DNA of 64,000 nucleotides. Source: CAVVUC01 sp963751395 (GTDB taxonomy: Bacteria; Verrucomicrobiota; Verrucomicrobiia; Chthoniobacterales; Chthoniobacteraceae). Below the pieces are notes generated by a model. It ran no database searches and was not told the DNA's origin. It saw nothing but the letters and a program-made list of their open reading frames with translations. The stretch lies in the NCBI GenBank assembly GCA_963751395.1, contig CAVVUC010000003.1:62001-126000 (forward strand). The letters are read 5' to 3'. A program made the position numbers and the translations under genes. Shown piece by piece: positions 19,770 through 28,672 of this stretch. How positions within the stretch are numbered: position 1 is the first letter of the stretch; every line of letters starts with the position of its first letter.

Positions 19770-19983
19770 GGCAGAATAGCGGGTCGCGTCTCCGAATCAA
19801 TGCAAGTTAGCCATCTTCACCATGATGCCGCCCCGCCGGCTGCAAACCCGGTGCATCCGCCACTCCGTGGACGATGGGTCACCAGCCGCCGCGGAACCCA
19901 TCGAAATCACGGAAAGCGGAAAGTTGCGGCTGGCGCGCAAAAACGGGTTGCGCGGGCCGGGGTTTCGTCGGAGAAAGGGGCTC

Positions 19984-20223
19984 ATGAATTCGCCATTGAT
20001 GCAGTTCTTCAAGCGGGCTCTGAATCGCGAGACCAAGCTTCATCCGATCGATCGCGGGATGGCGAAGCATTGGATCAAGAAACGGCTGCTCGTCGTTTTT
20101 CCGGAGCTGCGGAACAATCCGAAAGCGCTTGAGCAGGCCTACCGCGACCTCAGTCTCGAACCGCGCCTCGGAACGGAAGAAGGCGATGCGGCGACCTATT
20201 TCGAAATGACGCTGCCGTCGTAA
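19984..20223 (+). CDS. Small conserved-looking hypothetical protein
   Basis: A 79-residue, basic, helix-rich protein (MNSPLMQFFKRALNRE...) with no recognised domain. The ATG at 19984 was preferred because it follows GGAGAAAGGGG; a longer in-frame start at 19822 adds 54 low-complexity residues. It lies between the radical SAM gene (divergent) and the outer-membrane barrel gene. The text RNNPKALEQAYRDLSLEPR suggests a small binding or regulatory protein, but no function is assigned. Confidence 0.55.
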   Translation: MNSPLMQFFKRALNRETKLHPIDRGMAKHWIKKRLLVVFPELRNNPKALEQAYRDLSLEPRLGTEEGDAATYFEMTLPS

Positions 20224-20331
20224 GGGCTTGCGCAAACTGAATCCTGCCAAAGCCGACAGGTGCGTTGACTCCATTCCGTGTTGTCGTTAAAGACGCTCCG
20301 AAAACGCAGGTTTTTCTCCAGACTGCGCCTT

Positions 20332-21912
20332 ATGCACCGCCCTTTTTTGGCCCGCCGCTTTGAAATCAGGACAAGCATCAGTACGATCCTCTCGTGCCTG
20401 CTTCTTGTCCTGCACGGCAACGGCCAGGAAAGCGGCCTTGCGACGCCGCCCGTCGAACAGCAAGCCGCTGCTCCCGAGTTGGAGATGCAATCCGTCCCAC
20501 CTCCGTCAGTTCCCGTGGAGAGCATGCCGGAGGAGGGCATGGAGGAGGAGTCTCCACCAGAGCAGCAACTGCGGGAACAACTGACATCCCAGACACAGCA
20601 GCAACAGCAGGCGGCCGCCCCCCAGCCGATCTTCCCCTGGAACCAGACCTACCGCGGCGACATCAACCAGAACCTTTTTGGCTCGCAGCTCTCCGGACTC
20701 GGCGTGAATTCGCGGCTCACGGTGAATCCCACCCGGCCGTCAGTGGCCCGGATTTACAACGGAATGCAAAGCCAGTTGAGCGCTGAAGGCGGGGCATACA
20801 ATTTGAAAGTAAGCAGGCTCCGGTTCCGGTTCAGCGCGGGCCTGCGCATCGAGGGGAACGACAACATCAACCTCACCGCGACGAATCCCGAGAGCGATCT
20901 GATCGTGCAGCCGGGCATCGGCATTCAAGGCTCGTGGCGGCTGACGAAGATCAACTCGCTGGATGTGAACATCTCGCTGAGCAAATTGATGTATCTCCAG
21001 CATCCGGAGAAAAATCAGACCAACATGCAGATTTCGCCCGGATCGCAGATCGCGCTGAATGTTTTCGCAGGCGACTTTCGTTTCACGCTTCACGACCGCT
21101 TTTCGCTTCAGCAGGATCCTGTGGCGGTTTCCGGTTTGAACAATACCTCCCAGGCCGGCCTGTTCACGAACGATATCGGCATGACGGTGACATGGGATCT
21201 GAATCAGTTGATCCTGAGCCTCGATCTCGACCATGTGAACAACAGCTCGCTTCAGGCGCAGCCAACTTACGCGGACCAGGCGATGAATTCCGTCACTCTT
21301 TCCGCGATGACGGCACTCCGCCGCGCGGTCAATGTTGGTGTTGAAACAGGCGCCTCCTACGTCACCTACTCCTACCCCGGCCAGCAGAATCTGACGCTTC
21401 CCTCCAATGCCACGCTCCTTTTCGCGGGGCTTTTCACCGAGGGCAGGACGTCTCGGTTCATTACCTTGCGAGCAGGGTTGGGCTATCAGGTCGTTGACTC
21501 GGCGTCCACCGCAACCCAGCCCGCGTCAAGACAGGGCGGCTGGTATGGAAACCTCGCCATGACGCATTTGGTGAACCCCTGGATTACCCAGACGCTCGAC
21601 ATCGGCCACGAAATCGCCGCCGGGATTTATTCGAACACGGAGGAAAACACCTACCTGCGCCACGGGATGACGTTCAGAATATTCCACAGGGCCAGCCTGA
21701 GCACGCAAATTGCAGTGGAGAAAGTCGCTTACCCAAATGTCACGAACTCTTCAGACTACACCAGTTACGGCGGCGGAATCCTCTGGAACTACAGGCTCAC
21801 CAAAAAGCTCAGCCTTGATACTCAGTATCAATTCGTTTATAGAGTATCCGAAGCTCAATCTCAGAACTACACGCAAAACCGAATAGTTCTCGACCTCACT
21901 TATCAGTTCTAA
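20332..21912 (+). CDS. Outer-membrane beta-barrel protein of the exopolysaccharide locus
   Basis: A protein of about 526 residues with a likely signal peptide (hydrophobic run TILSCLLLVLHGNGQ), then a Pro/Gln-rich linker (residues 25-100) and about 380 residues of alternating amphipathic strands ending in a C-terminal aromatic residue (VLDLTYQF), typical of outer-membrane barrels. The ATG at 20332 is preferred over a GTG at 20278 because it gives a better signal peptide. It precedes the Wza-like and Wzc-like genes by 2 and about 680 bp, so it is probably the outer-membrane export or secretion partner. Confidence 0.75.
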   Translation: MHRPFLARRFEIRTSISTILSCLLLVLHGNGQESGLATPPVEQQAAAPELEMQSVPPPSVPVESMPEEGMEEESPPEQQLREQLTSQTQQQQQAAAPQPIFPWNQTYRGDINQNLFGSQLSGLGVNSRLTVNPTRPSVARIYNGMQSQLSAEGGAYNLKVSRLRFRFSAGLRIEGNDNINLTATNPESDLIVQPGIGIQGSWRLTKINSLDVNISLSKLMYLQHPEKNQTNMQISPGSQIALNVFAGDFRFTLHDRFSLQQDPVAVSGLNNTSQAGLFTNDIGMTVTWDLNQLILSLDLDHVNNSSLQAQPTYADQAMNSVTLSAMTALRRAVNVGVETGASYVTYSYPGQQNLTLPSNATLLFAGLFTEGRTSRFITLRAGLGYQVVDSASTATQPASRQGGWYGNLAMTHLVNPWITQTLDIGHEIAAGIYSNTEENTYLRHGMTFRIFHRASLSTQIAVEKVAYPNVTNSSDYTSYGGGILWNYRLTKKLSLDTQYQFVYRVSEAQSQNYTQNRIVLDLTYQF

Positions 21913-21914
21913 AA

Positions 21915-22592
21915 ATGTCCGCCCCTACGTTTGAAGGAAGCCCCAGATTTTTTGTCTGCTTGTGTGCTCTCGTGCTATGCACCGTTCCAGCCAGAGCGCA
22001 GGATGCCCGGGCGAGACAGGGTGCGATCGTCGCGAGTTCGGTGGTCGCGGGGACGAACTCGATGGATGTGCTTGACGATCAGCGGAAGTTGTTCCCCGGC
22101 GACCGGCTCAGCTACCGGGTGGTCGAGGAGCGGACCGAGCCGCGCCCGATTTTCGTGACAGACTCCCAGGAAGTGGAAATCCCGCTCATCGGCCGGGTTC
22201 GCACGCAGGGCAAGACCTGCAAGACGCTTGCGCAAGAGATCAAAAAAGAACTCGAAAAGGACTACTTCTATAAAGCCACGGTGATCGTCGGACTGGATGC
22301 GATCGGGCGTTCGGCGGGGCGGATCTATCTCATGGGCGAACTCAGAACACAGGGGGCCATGGATATTCCCGCGGCGGGCAATTTCACCGTGACCAAAGCC
22401 ATTCTCCAGGCCGGCGGCTTCGGCGATTTCGCCAACCAGAAAAAGGTCAAGGTCGTGAGGAAATCGGCGGACAAATCCTCGCAAACCATGATTGTGGACG
22501 TCGCCAGCGTGTTGAAAGGCAGCACAGAAAAAGACGTCGTCCTGGAGCCGGACGACGTTGTCATCGTGACCGCGCGAGCCGTGAATTTCTAG
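21915..22592 (+). CDS. Polysaccharide export protein (Wza-like, short)
   Basis: A 225-residue secreted protein with a signal peptide ending near ARAQDA. The Poly_export domain follows (GDRLSYRVVEER, VEIPLIGRVRTQGKT), then a single SLBB-like domain (GRIYLMGELRTQGAMDIPAAGNFTVTKAILQAGG). It is shorter than Escherichia Wza (about 380 residues) and lacks the C-terminal amphipathic helix, so the outer-membrane pore may be supplied by the preceding barrel. It ends 4 bp before the kinase gene. Confidence 0.87.
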   Translation: MSAPTFEGSPRFFVCLCALVLCTVPARAQDARARQGAIVASSVVAGTNSMDVLDDQRKLFPGDRLSYRVVEERTEPRPIFVTDSQEVEIPLIGRVRTQGKTCKTLAQEIKKELEKDYFYKATVIVGLDAIGRSAGRIYLMGELRTQGAMDIPAAGNFTVTKAILQAGGFGDFANQKKVKVVRKSADKSSQTMIVDVASVLKGSTEKDVVLEPDDVVIVTARAVNF

Positions 22593-22596
22593 CCCT

Positions 22597-24735
22597 ATGA
22601 TCGAACCGCCCTCCAGCTTCACTTCCGCCCCTCCCGGGTCATCCACGCAGGTTGATCCGCTTGCGGAGTTGTTCGGCACCAAGTCCGGCGGCAATTCCAA
22701 TCTACTCGCCTCCGTCCTCCACTACCGCGAAGTGCTCAAGCACAACTGGTGGATTCTCCTGCTGTGCGTCTCGGTCGCGCTGGCCGGCGGCGGCTGGTAT
22801 GTCTTCCAGAAAAAGCCGAGCTACCTCTCCGCCGGACGCATCATGGTCAGCGGCAAGGTTTCCCTGCCGGAGGGCGCGTTTTACAGCGAGGAGTTGAGCA
22901 ACTTCTTCGGCACCCAGGTCGAACTGATGCAGAGCGAAATCGTTCAGAAACGCGCCATGGCGCGCGTTCAGTCGGTCAACCCGGAGATAAAGCTTCTCAA
23001 CCCTGAATCACTCAGGCTGCAGGTCGGCCAGCAACCGAAGGCTTCCATCTTTATCCTCAGCGTCACAAGCGACGACCCCGGCTTCAGCCAGGCCTACCTC
23101 AACGCGATCATGGACGAATACATCGGCGTGAAACGGGAGATGCGCACCACGAATTCCGACACCACGCTTTCCGCCATCACCGATGAGTTGAAGAACCTCG
23201 AAAAAGCCCTGCAAACCGACGAGGCGGAGCTTCTCGCTTTCCGCAAGGACAACAACCTCGGCTACCTCCAGGAGGAGGGAAACGGGGCGGGCAGTTACCT
23301 CGCGACACTCGAAAAGAAACTGGCCTTGCTCAAGACCGAATACGAACTGCTCACGCGGCTCGAGGTCGATCAGAACGTCGAACGCCGGCAGAGGACAACG
23401 AACGAGGAAGGAATAACTATCGCGAGGGACGGTGTCAGCGCGCAGTTCGGGCCGCTCGGGGACTACATGAAGGCAAGGCAGCAGATCGAGCTGGTGAAGG
23501 CGCGACTCGACGACTTCGGGAAATACCTGCGTCCCAAGCACCCGATCATGGTCACGCTCAGCAACGAGCTTGCCCTCCAGCAACGCCTCATCTCCACCTA
23601 TCGCGAGCAAAGCAAGACCCACCTTGCCGCCGAGCGCGAGTCGATCGCCGTTCAAATCGAGAACCTCGAATCGCAGATCAAGGAATGGCAGGTAAAAGCC
23701 CTCGACCTCAGCCTGCGTCTTGCCCAATACGAGAAGATCAAGAGCCGCTACGACCGCTCGAAGGGCTTGTACGACCGGCTGCTTGGAAGCATGCAGAGCG
23801 TCGATGTGAACAAGAACATCAATCAGGATCTCGTCTCGGTTTTGGAAAAGGCCTCCGTCTCCCGACCCGTCAAACCCGGCACCCCGAAGGTTCTTGGCAG
23901 CGCCCTGTTCGTGGGGCTGCTGATCGGCGTCGGCATCGTCCTGCTCATGGACCAGCTCGACGACAAGATGAAGAGCACCGCTTCATTCCAGTCGCACTTC
24001 AGCGAACGCATCGTCGGCCAGGTCGTTCGCGAACCGGATTGGGCCACGCTTCTGGTTCCCGACGATCCCCGGCATGGGTTTGCGGAATCCTTCAGCAACC
24101 TGCGCTCCGCTCTTTTCTTCCTGCCTTACAAAAATGCCCGGCCCAAGACACTGCTCGTCACCAGTTCACTTCCCAGCGAAGGCAAATCGACCGTATCATC
24201 GAACCTCGCGATCACCCTCGCGGCCGGCGGTTCGAAAGTTCTGCTGATCAATGCCGACCTTCGCCGCGGCCAGCTCGCCCAGCGCTTCGAGGTCCCCACG
24301 AGCCACCTCGGCTTCACCGGAGTTCTCACCGAACAAGTCGGCTTCCGGCAGGCAGTCATCCCATCCGGCTTTGCCGACCTCGACTTTATCCCCAGAGGCA
24401 AAGGCATGATGCAGCCCAGCCGCTACCTCCTCGGTCATTTGATGGATCAGTTCATCGCCGAAATGAAAACCGGCTACGACTTTGTCATCTTCGACAGTTG
24501 CCCGGTCCTCGCAGCCGACGACACCACCAGTTTTGCATCGAAGCTCGATGCCACACTTTTCGTCATTCGCATCGGCAGCAGTTCCGTGCGTTCCTGCCGG
24601 AAGGCGCTCGAGTTCCTTTACAACCGCCAGGTCAATGTGCTCGGAACCGTGCTTAATGCGGTCGATTCCTCGTCCGCGGAATACGACTATTACCGTTACC
24701 CGGACTACTACGACACAACAGCCGCCCAGAGTTGA
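22597..24735 (+). CDS. Wzc-like chain-length regulator and BY-kinase
   Basis: This 712-residue protein joins a Wzz domain (membrane helix at about 49-68, a periplasmic coiled coil to about 420, second helix at about 435-455) to a bacterial tyrosine kinase domain. It has Walker A SSLPSEGKST at about 525, Walker A' LLINADLRRG and Walker B FVIFDSCPVL. A Tyr cluster at 692-705 (EYDYYRYPDYYD) is the expected autophosphorylation tail. It controls polymer length and export. The gene directly precedes the toxin-antitoxin island. Confidence 0.9.
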   Translation: MIEPPSSFTSAPPGSSTQVDPLAELFGTKSGGNSNLLASVLHYREVLKHNWWILLLCVSVALAGGGWYVFQKKPSYLSAGRIMVSGKVSLPEGAFYSEELSNFFGTQVELMQSEIVQKRAMARVQSVNPEIKLLNPESLRLQVGQQPKASIFILSVTSDDPGFSQAYLNAIMDEYIGVKREMRTTNSDTTLSAITDELKNLEKALQTDEAELLAFRKDNNLGYLQEEGNGAGSYLATLEKKLALLKTEYELLTRLEVDQNVERRQRTTNEEGITIARDGVSAQFGPLGDYMKARQQIELVKARLDDFGKYLRPKHPIMVTLSNELALQQRLISTYREQSKTHLAAERESIAVQIENLESQIKEWQVKALDLSLRLAQYEKIKSRYDRSKGLYDRLLGSMQSVDVNKNINQDLVSVLEKASVSRPVKPGTPKVLGSALFVGLLIGVGIVLLMDQLDDKMKSTASFQSHFSERIVGQVVREPDWATLLVPDDPRHGFAESFSNLRSALFFLPYKNARPKTLLVTSSLPSEGKSTVSSNLAITLAAGGSKVLLINADLRRGQLAQRFEVPTSHLGFTGVLTEQVGFRQAVIPSGFADLDFIPRGKGMMQPSRYLLGHLMDQFIAEMKTGYDFVIFDSCPVLAADDTTSFASKLDATLFVIRIGSSSVRSCRKALEFLYNRQVNVLGTVLNAVDSSSAEYDYYRYPDYYDTTAAQS

Positions 24736-25254
24736 TCCAGCATTCCTGCAACCCGCTTTCGATCGGCCCCTCGGAAGATGAACACCCTGACAGTCAACCA
24801 TCACCTGCTTGCATCGACTCCTTCCCGGAGCCGATCGAATGCACCGTGATTTTCAAATGATCCATCGGTGATGGACTGACGCGCAGGCAACAAGAAACCG
24901 TTCACAACCGTGAATGCCGCACAAAGGACATGAAGGCCGGATCCCTTCAACCCACACACGAGGCACCAAGAGGCTGGATAATGGTCTTGCTGAAGAATCC
25001 GCAAACGGCCACGGGCGGCAGCCTGTCTCGTTTCTTCAGTCACCAGCAGCAGGTGTAAGCACGAAGCGCCAGAAGCCAGGAACGCCACCAGTTTTCGAGT
25101 TTCCGCCTTCCGCATTTCAGGTTTCAGGTTTCAGGTTTCAGCCCTTCCTCCTCCCCTCAACTTCTCAACCCCTCAACCGTCCCCCCACCCGCTTTCAGGT
25201 TTCAGCCCTTTTTCTCCCCCTCAACCGTCCCCCGTCTTCCGCATCCTTTTTTCC
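24736..25254. repeat. Left boundary of cassette island, then repeat-word spacer
   Basis: Bases 24736 to about 25090 have no recognised gene or repeat. From about 25096 begins the low-complexity spacer type: TTTCAGGTTTCAGG words, then CTCAACTTCTCAACCCCTCAACCGTCCCCC, repeated once more before the next gene. This is the first spacer of the island. Confidence 0.75.
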
Positions 25255-25905
25255 ATGTCTGCCAAACAAACCCCGGCCGCAAAACTTGTTTCCGAAGAAG
25301 CGATCCGCCGCGCCCGGCTGGCCCTGGCCAGACACCCGGAATGCTTCTGGGTGCGCAGAACCGATGGGCCGTTGGCTGACCGGGACGATGTCGAACTGGT
25401 GATCCGGCGGCTGCGTGAAAATGGGGGGGCCCAGCCTGGGCAGACGCGCGGGAAATTGAAAAGTGTCTTTGACTCCATTCCAGTCCGAAGTATTGCGGCG
25501 GCTGGCACCGAAATCGTTCCCCGGAAAGCTATGTGGCTGGCGGAACGGCCCTGCATGCCGACAGCACAGTTCGTTGGAGCGCCGATTTGGGCGGCTTGCG
25601 CGAAAGATCCCGGCTACAACCCCATCCTTTTGCTCAACCAAATGCAGCGCAACTCACGGGTCAACCCGGCCGAACTGCGGGAAATGGGGGCGGATTTTCA
25701 GCCGACTGAATTGAAACAGCGCTGGCTCGAACTGGCGGGGCTCGCCGGCAGCGAGATCGCCCGGGCGACAGCGGCAGACATTTGCCTGGGATTGGCTTTT
25801 GTGAATGCGGGGGGAGACATCGGCTGGTTCGACATGGCCGGATTCAAACCGCACAAAGCCGTGCTTGGCGGCTCCCTGCCGCGGATTACAGGCGCCTTGT
25901 ATTGA
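25255..25905 (+). pseudogene. Decayed small-protein plus AbiEii-like nucleotidyltransferase pair fused by frameshifts
   Basis: The 216-codon frame is a mosaic. Codons 1-58 read as a small charged protein (HPECFWVRRTDGPLADRDD). After the G7 run at 25423-25429 the other frame continues plausibly (PAWADAREIEKCL, stop at 25472), implying one missing G. A second gene then begins at GTG 25463 (SLTPFQSEVLRRLAP). Changing AAA at 25511-25513 to AA restores NRSPESYVAGGTALHADST and RWSADL, a nucleotidyltransferase start. Its middle is deleted, and the C-terminal part (GYNPILLLNQMQR ... ELKQRWLELAGLA) resumes in the first frame. It is probably a dead toxin-antitoxin-like module. Confidence 0.6.
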
Positions 25906-25923
25906 AGAACTGCAAAGAATGAG

Positions 25924-26118
25924 ATGACTCCCAACGAAGGAATACAGCCCAATTGGAAATGGTGTACAGCCGAAGGCAGCAGGGATCTGGACCGCCTCCT
26001 GGACCGGCAGTTGACCTTTCGGGAAAAACTGGAATGGCTCGAAGAAGCCGAGACCCTCTCGCTCACACTGCGCGCCAGCCGCGAAAAGCGAGCCGCAAGC
26101 GTCAAACCTTCCTCTTAA
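25924..26118 (+). CDS. Small partner protein of a nucleotidyltransferase module
   Basis: A 64-residue acidic-basic helical protein with the core LTFREKLEWLEEAETLSLTL. A similar pattern, LTPEERLDWLWEAVHFIASR, is in the small protein at 26840, which also follows a nucleotidyltransferase. It is therefore probably the partner (perhaps antitoxin) left behind by the decayed gene upstream. It ends in the start of the next repeat spacer, so the last residues (VKPSS) may derive from the repeat. Confidence 0.5.
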   Translation: MTPNEGIQPNWKWCTAEGSRDLDRLLDRQLTFREKLEWLEEAETLSLTLRASREKRAASVKPSS

Positions 26119-26346
26119 CTTCTCAACCGTCCCCCGCTTCAAGTTTCAAGTTTCAGGTTTCCGCCCTTTCCCTCCGCCTTCCGCCTTCCGCATTCCGAGT
26201 TCCGAATTTCCCCTTTCCCCTCCGCCCACCGGCCTCAACGTGGCCGGCTACAACCGTCCCCCCTTCCGCTTTCAGGTTTCAGGTTTTTCTTCACTCCGCC
26301 TTCCCCTCCTCTCAACCCCTCAACCATTCAACCTCTCAACCGCTCA
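26119..26346. repeat. Cassette spacer 2
   Basis: This 228-bp spacer contains, in order: CTTCTCAACCGTCCCCC, TTCAAGTTTCAAGTTTCAGG, three or more TTCCGC words with TTCCGAGTTCCGAA, a copy of the GGCCTCAACGTGGCC palindrome at 26231-26256, further CAGGTTTCAGG, and CTCAACCCCTCAACC words ending next to the following start codon. Confidence 0.8.
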
Positions 26347-26853
26347 ATGTCCAACCCATACAAAGAGATTCTCTGCGCATTAGCCGATGCGCATGTTGAT
26401 TTCATTGTCGGGGGCGGTGTCGCTTGCGTGCTGCATGGCGTCGAGCGTGTCACGATGGACGTTGACCTCGCGGTCCAAATGGTTCCAGCCAATCTTGACC
26501 GCTTCCTCAACGTCATGAGTGCCCTGGCACTCCGCCCGCGCGTGCCTGTTCCTCCACAAGTCCTCAAGGACCCCGACGCCGTTCAGATGATGATCGAGGA
26601 GAAGCACGCACTCGTTTTCACCTTCCTCGATCCTGACCGTCCCATTCGGCAGGTGGATATGTTCCTTCGATCCAACCATGCATTCGAGATCCTCGACACA
26701 GACGCTGACACCGTGGATATTGATGGCAGAAAAATCCGTGTGGTCGGGAAACGACGCCTCCTCGACATCAAGCGAGCAATTCAGCCTCCCCGCACCAAGG
26801 ATCAAATTGACATCGACGTCTTAACAAACCTGCTGGAGCATGAGCCAAACTGA
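26347..26853 (+). CDS. Nucleotidyltransferase-fold protein (DUF6036/AbiEii-like)
   Basis: A 168-residue protein beginning ALADAHVDFIVGGGVACVLHG, then TMDVDLAV, which matches the GG...DxD core of nucleotidyltransferase-like toxins and DUF6036 proteins. The later VDIDGRKIRVVGKRRLLDIKRA resembles the C-terminal portion of these families. It overlaps the next small gene by 14 bp. Its role as a toxin is inferred from fold and arrangement, and the target (tRNA or protein) is unknown. Confidence 0.7.
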   Translation: MSNPYKEILCALADAHVDFIVGGGVACVLHGVERVTMDVDLAVQMVPANLDRFLNVMSALALRPRVPVPPQVLKDPDAVQMMIEEKHALVFTFLDPDRPIRQVDMFLRSNHAFEILDTDADTVDIDGRKIRVVGKRRLLDIKRAIQPPRTKDQIDIDVLTNLLEHEPN

Positions 26854-27016
26854 CGCTGCCCTCACCGCCAGCAAGAATGCCCGGGCAATGCTTGAGGCCA
26901 CCACTCCAGCGGACTTCGACGGACACACGGAATTCCTGCGCCTTACACCTGAGGAGCGGCTTGACTGGCTTTGGGAAGCCGTCCACTTCATCGCGAGCCG
27001 CCGACAGCAGCAGTAG
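26840..27016 (+). CDS. Small partner protein overlapping the nucleotidyltransferase gene
   Basis: A 58-residue protein (MSQTDAALTASKN ... LTPEERLDWLWEAVHFIAS) starting at an ATG inside the last 14 bp of the preceding gene. Its helical LTPEERLDWLWEA pattern echoes the protein at 25924. It is too short for family assignment but its position matches an antitoxin or chaperone-like partner. Confidence 0.6.
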   Translation: MSQTDAALTASKNARAMLEATTPADFDGHTEFLRLTPEERLDWLWEAVHFIASRRQQQ

Positions 27017-27267
27017 CGCCCATTTTCCCGCCCCCGCATTCCACGATCCGCATTCCCCGTTTCAGGTTTGAAAGCCTGGCCGTTGCCAGCGCATCCGTTG
27101 CAGCAGTTTTCAAGTTTCAGCCCTCCTCTCAACCTCTCAACCGTCCCCTTCCGCATTCCGCATTCCGAGTTCCGAATTTTCCCCATCCCTCCTCTCAACA
27201 ACTCAACCCCTCAACAGTCCCCCCATCCCCCGCTTGAATGTCTCTTAACGCAGCGTATAATGTCACC
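27017..27267. repeat. Cassette spacer 3 with a 43-bp dispersed repeat
   Basis: The spacer holds a 43-bp repeat at 27063-27105 (CAGGTTTGAAAGCCTGGCC... to GCAGCA), TTCAAGTTTCAG, CTCAACCTCTCAACCGTCCCC, a TTCCGCATTCCGCATTCCG run, and a second CTCAAC block. Confidence 0.8.
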
Positions 27268-27552
27268 ATGATTACACTCTCCGTAACAAATGCCCGCAAA
27301 AACCTTGGCTCATGGGTGCAAAGAGCCGTTGATGGTGAAGAGGTTGCCATCTTGATGGGCAATCACGTGGTCGCCCTGCGACCAGTGGCAGTTGTCTCCA
27401 AAGAATATGCCGAGAGGGAATATCATCTGGCTCCGGAGGATGTCCGCGTGATTGCCGGCAATCTTCATGAAAAAGCCAAAAAAGCCCAGGGTAAAGGACG
27501 GGCCCGTACCTTCACCGGAGATCTCGAAGCCACTTTGCAAGATCGATCCTGA
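27268..27552 (+). CDS. Type II antitoxin, Phd/YefM family
   Basis: A 94-residue protein beginning MITLSVTNARKNLGSWVQRAVDGEEVAILMGNHVVALRPV, the standard Phd/YefM N-terminal DNA-binding and dimer fold. An ATG at 27268 was preferred to an earlier one at 27238, which lies in the spacer repeat. Its C-terminal part neutralises the toxin. It overlaps the toxin gene by 86 bp, longer than usual. Confidence 0.82.
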   Translation: MITLSVTNARKNLGSWVQRAVDGEEVAILMGNHVVALRPVAVVSKEYAEREYHLAPEDVRVIAGNLHEKAKKAQGKGRARTFTGDLEATLQDRS

Positions 27553-27823
27553 CCTGCTCGCCCAACTCCGTAATCTGGTAAAAAGAGATCGCTCGTCAGT
27601 CGGGGTTGCCATCGAATCAGTCCGCCAGACCTCGGGTAGTCCCCACGCCCATTCCGGCATCGGCATCCGCCATCTTGGGTCAGGTCTCTACGAATGCCGC
27701 ATCGGTCTCGATCAACGACTGCTTTTTCAATCTCTTGAAGGAACCCTCTATTTTCATTTTCTTGGCACCCACGACGAGGTGAAAACATTTCTGCGAAGCC
27801 ATCGACGCCAATTCAGGAGTTAG
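27467..27823 (+). CDS. RelE/ParE-superfamily toxin
   Basis: A 118-residue basic protein whose conserved part is IDPDLLAQLRNLVKRDRSSVG ... GSGLYECRIGLDQRLLFQSLEGTLYFHFLGTHDEV, the beta-sheet core of cytotoxic translational-repressor toxins. The first ATG in frame is at 27467, well inside the antitoxin gene; the conserved part only begins about 30 residues later, so the true start may be a weaker codon near 27540. It ends at the next spacer. Confidence 0.75.
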   Translation: MKKPKKPRVKDGPVPSPEISKPLCKIDPDLLAQLRNLVKRDRSSVGVAIESVRQTSGSPHAHSGIGIRHLGSGLYECRIGLDQRLLFQSLEGTLYFHFLGTHDEVKTFLRSHRRQFRS

Positions 27824-28031
27824 TTTTTTCTTCGCCCTTCCGCATTCCTCCTTCCGCGATCCGCATTCCGAGTTCCGCCTTCTCAACCTCTCAACCCCTC
27901 AACTGTCCCCCTCCGCATTCCCCATTTCAGGTTTCAGGTCTCAAGTTTCAGGTTTGGCCCTTCACAACCCCCCAACCTTCCCCTCCGCATTCCTCCCTTG
28001 CCTCCCTCCGCCCTTCCCTTACTGTTCAGAC
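27824..28031. repeat. Cassette spacer 4
   Basis: A 208-bp spacer with TTCCGC/TTCCGA words, CTCAACCTCTCAACCCCTCAACTGTCCCCC, TTTCAGGTTTCAGGTCTCAAGTTTCAGG, and further pyrimidine-rich filler up to the next start codon. Confidence 0.75.
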
Positions 28032-28268
28032 ATGAAAGCCCTTGCCGAACTCGCGAAAGAAGCGCTCGAACTCCCCACTGTTCAGCGCAGGCAACTGGCG
28101 CGCATCCTCCTCGAACTTTCGGAAGACCCCTCCGATTTCTCCCCCGACGCCGACGGCGTTTGGGAAAAGGAGATTTGCCGCCGCATGGATGACGTAAAGA
28201 CCGGGGCGGCTTGCTCCAGCGCTTTCGACGAAGTTTTTGCCCGGCTTGATCAGCGTTCCGCGCAATGA
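28032..28268 (+). CDS. Addiction module antitoxin (RelB-type, putative addiction module component)
   Basis: A 78-residue protein (MKALAELAKEALELPTVQRRQLARILLELSE) of the putative addiction module component family, an all-helical antitoxin preceding ParE/RelE toxins. It overlaps the toxin start by 4 bp (ATGA), as is usual for this pair. Confidence 0.82.
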   Translation: MKALAELAKEALELPTVQRRQLARILLELSEDPSDFSPDADGVWEKEICRRMDDVKTGAACSSAFDEVFARLDQRSAQ

Positions 28269-28672
28269 AGGTCGAGATCCTTCGCGAAGCGGAAGCCGAA
28301 CTAAACGAAGCCATTGAGTATTACGAAGAGATCGAACTTGGTCTTGGCTTGCGGCTGAAGGAAGAAGCGCGCAAGGCGATTCTGCGGATTCGCGACAATC
28401 CCGCAGCGCCCCGTCTCAGACCGTCGGGTTATAGGCGTGTCAATTTGACCGCTTTTCCTTACTACATCGCCTCATTCATCTGGTCGGACACGATCTGGAT
28501 ACTAGCCATCGCTCACGCACATAGACGCCCCGAATACTGGCTGCAAAGAAAACGAACCTCCCCTGACTTCCGGCCTCAACGTGGCCGGCCACAACCGCAT
28601 TCCGAGTTCCGAGTTCCGAGTTTCAGTTTTCAGCCCTTCTTCTCCCTCAACTTCACATCGTTGAAGTGGTGA
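28265..28672 (+). CDS. RelE/ParE-type toxin with repeat-encoded tail
   Basis: The first 96 residues (MKVEILREAEAELNEAIEYYEEIELGLGLR ... ILAIAHAHRRPEYW) match the ParE/RelE toxin fold and its usual length. Residues 97-135 continue through the spacer repeat, including the GGCCTCAACGTGGCC palindrome at 28571-28597, and have no protein-like content. The stop codon was probably lost by repeat insertion or mutation. Confidence 0.82.
   Translation: MKVEILREAEAELNEAIEYYEEIELGLGLRLKEEARKAILRIRDNPAAPRLRPSGYRRVNLTAFPYYIASFIWSDTIWILAIAHAHRRPEYWLQRKRTSPDFRPQRGRPQPHSEFRVPSFSFQPFFSLNFTSLKW

Noticed and set aside
19770..19983. Cobalamin riboswitch before the B12-type radical SAM gene
   Set aside because: I looked for the B12-box and the surrounding conserved segments on the minus strand and found no convincing match.
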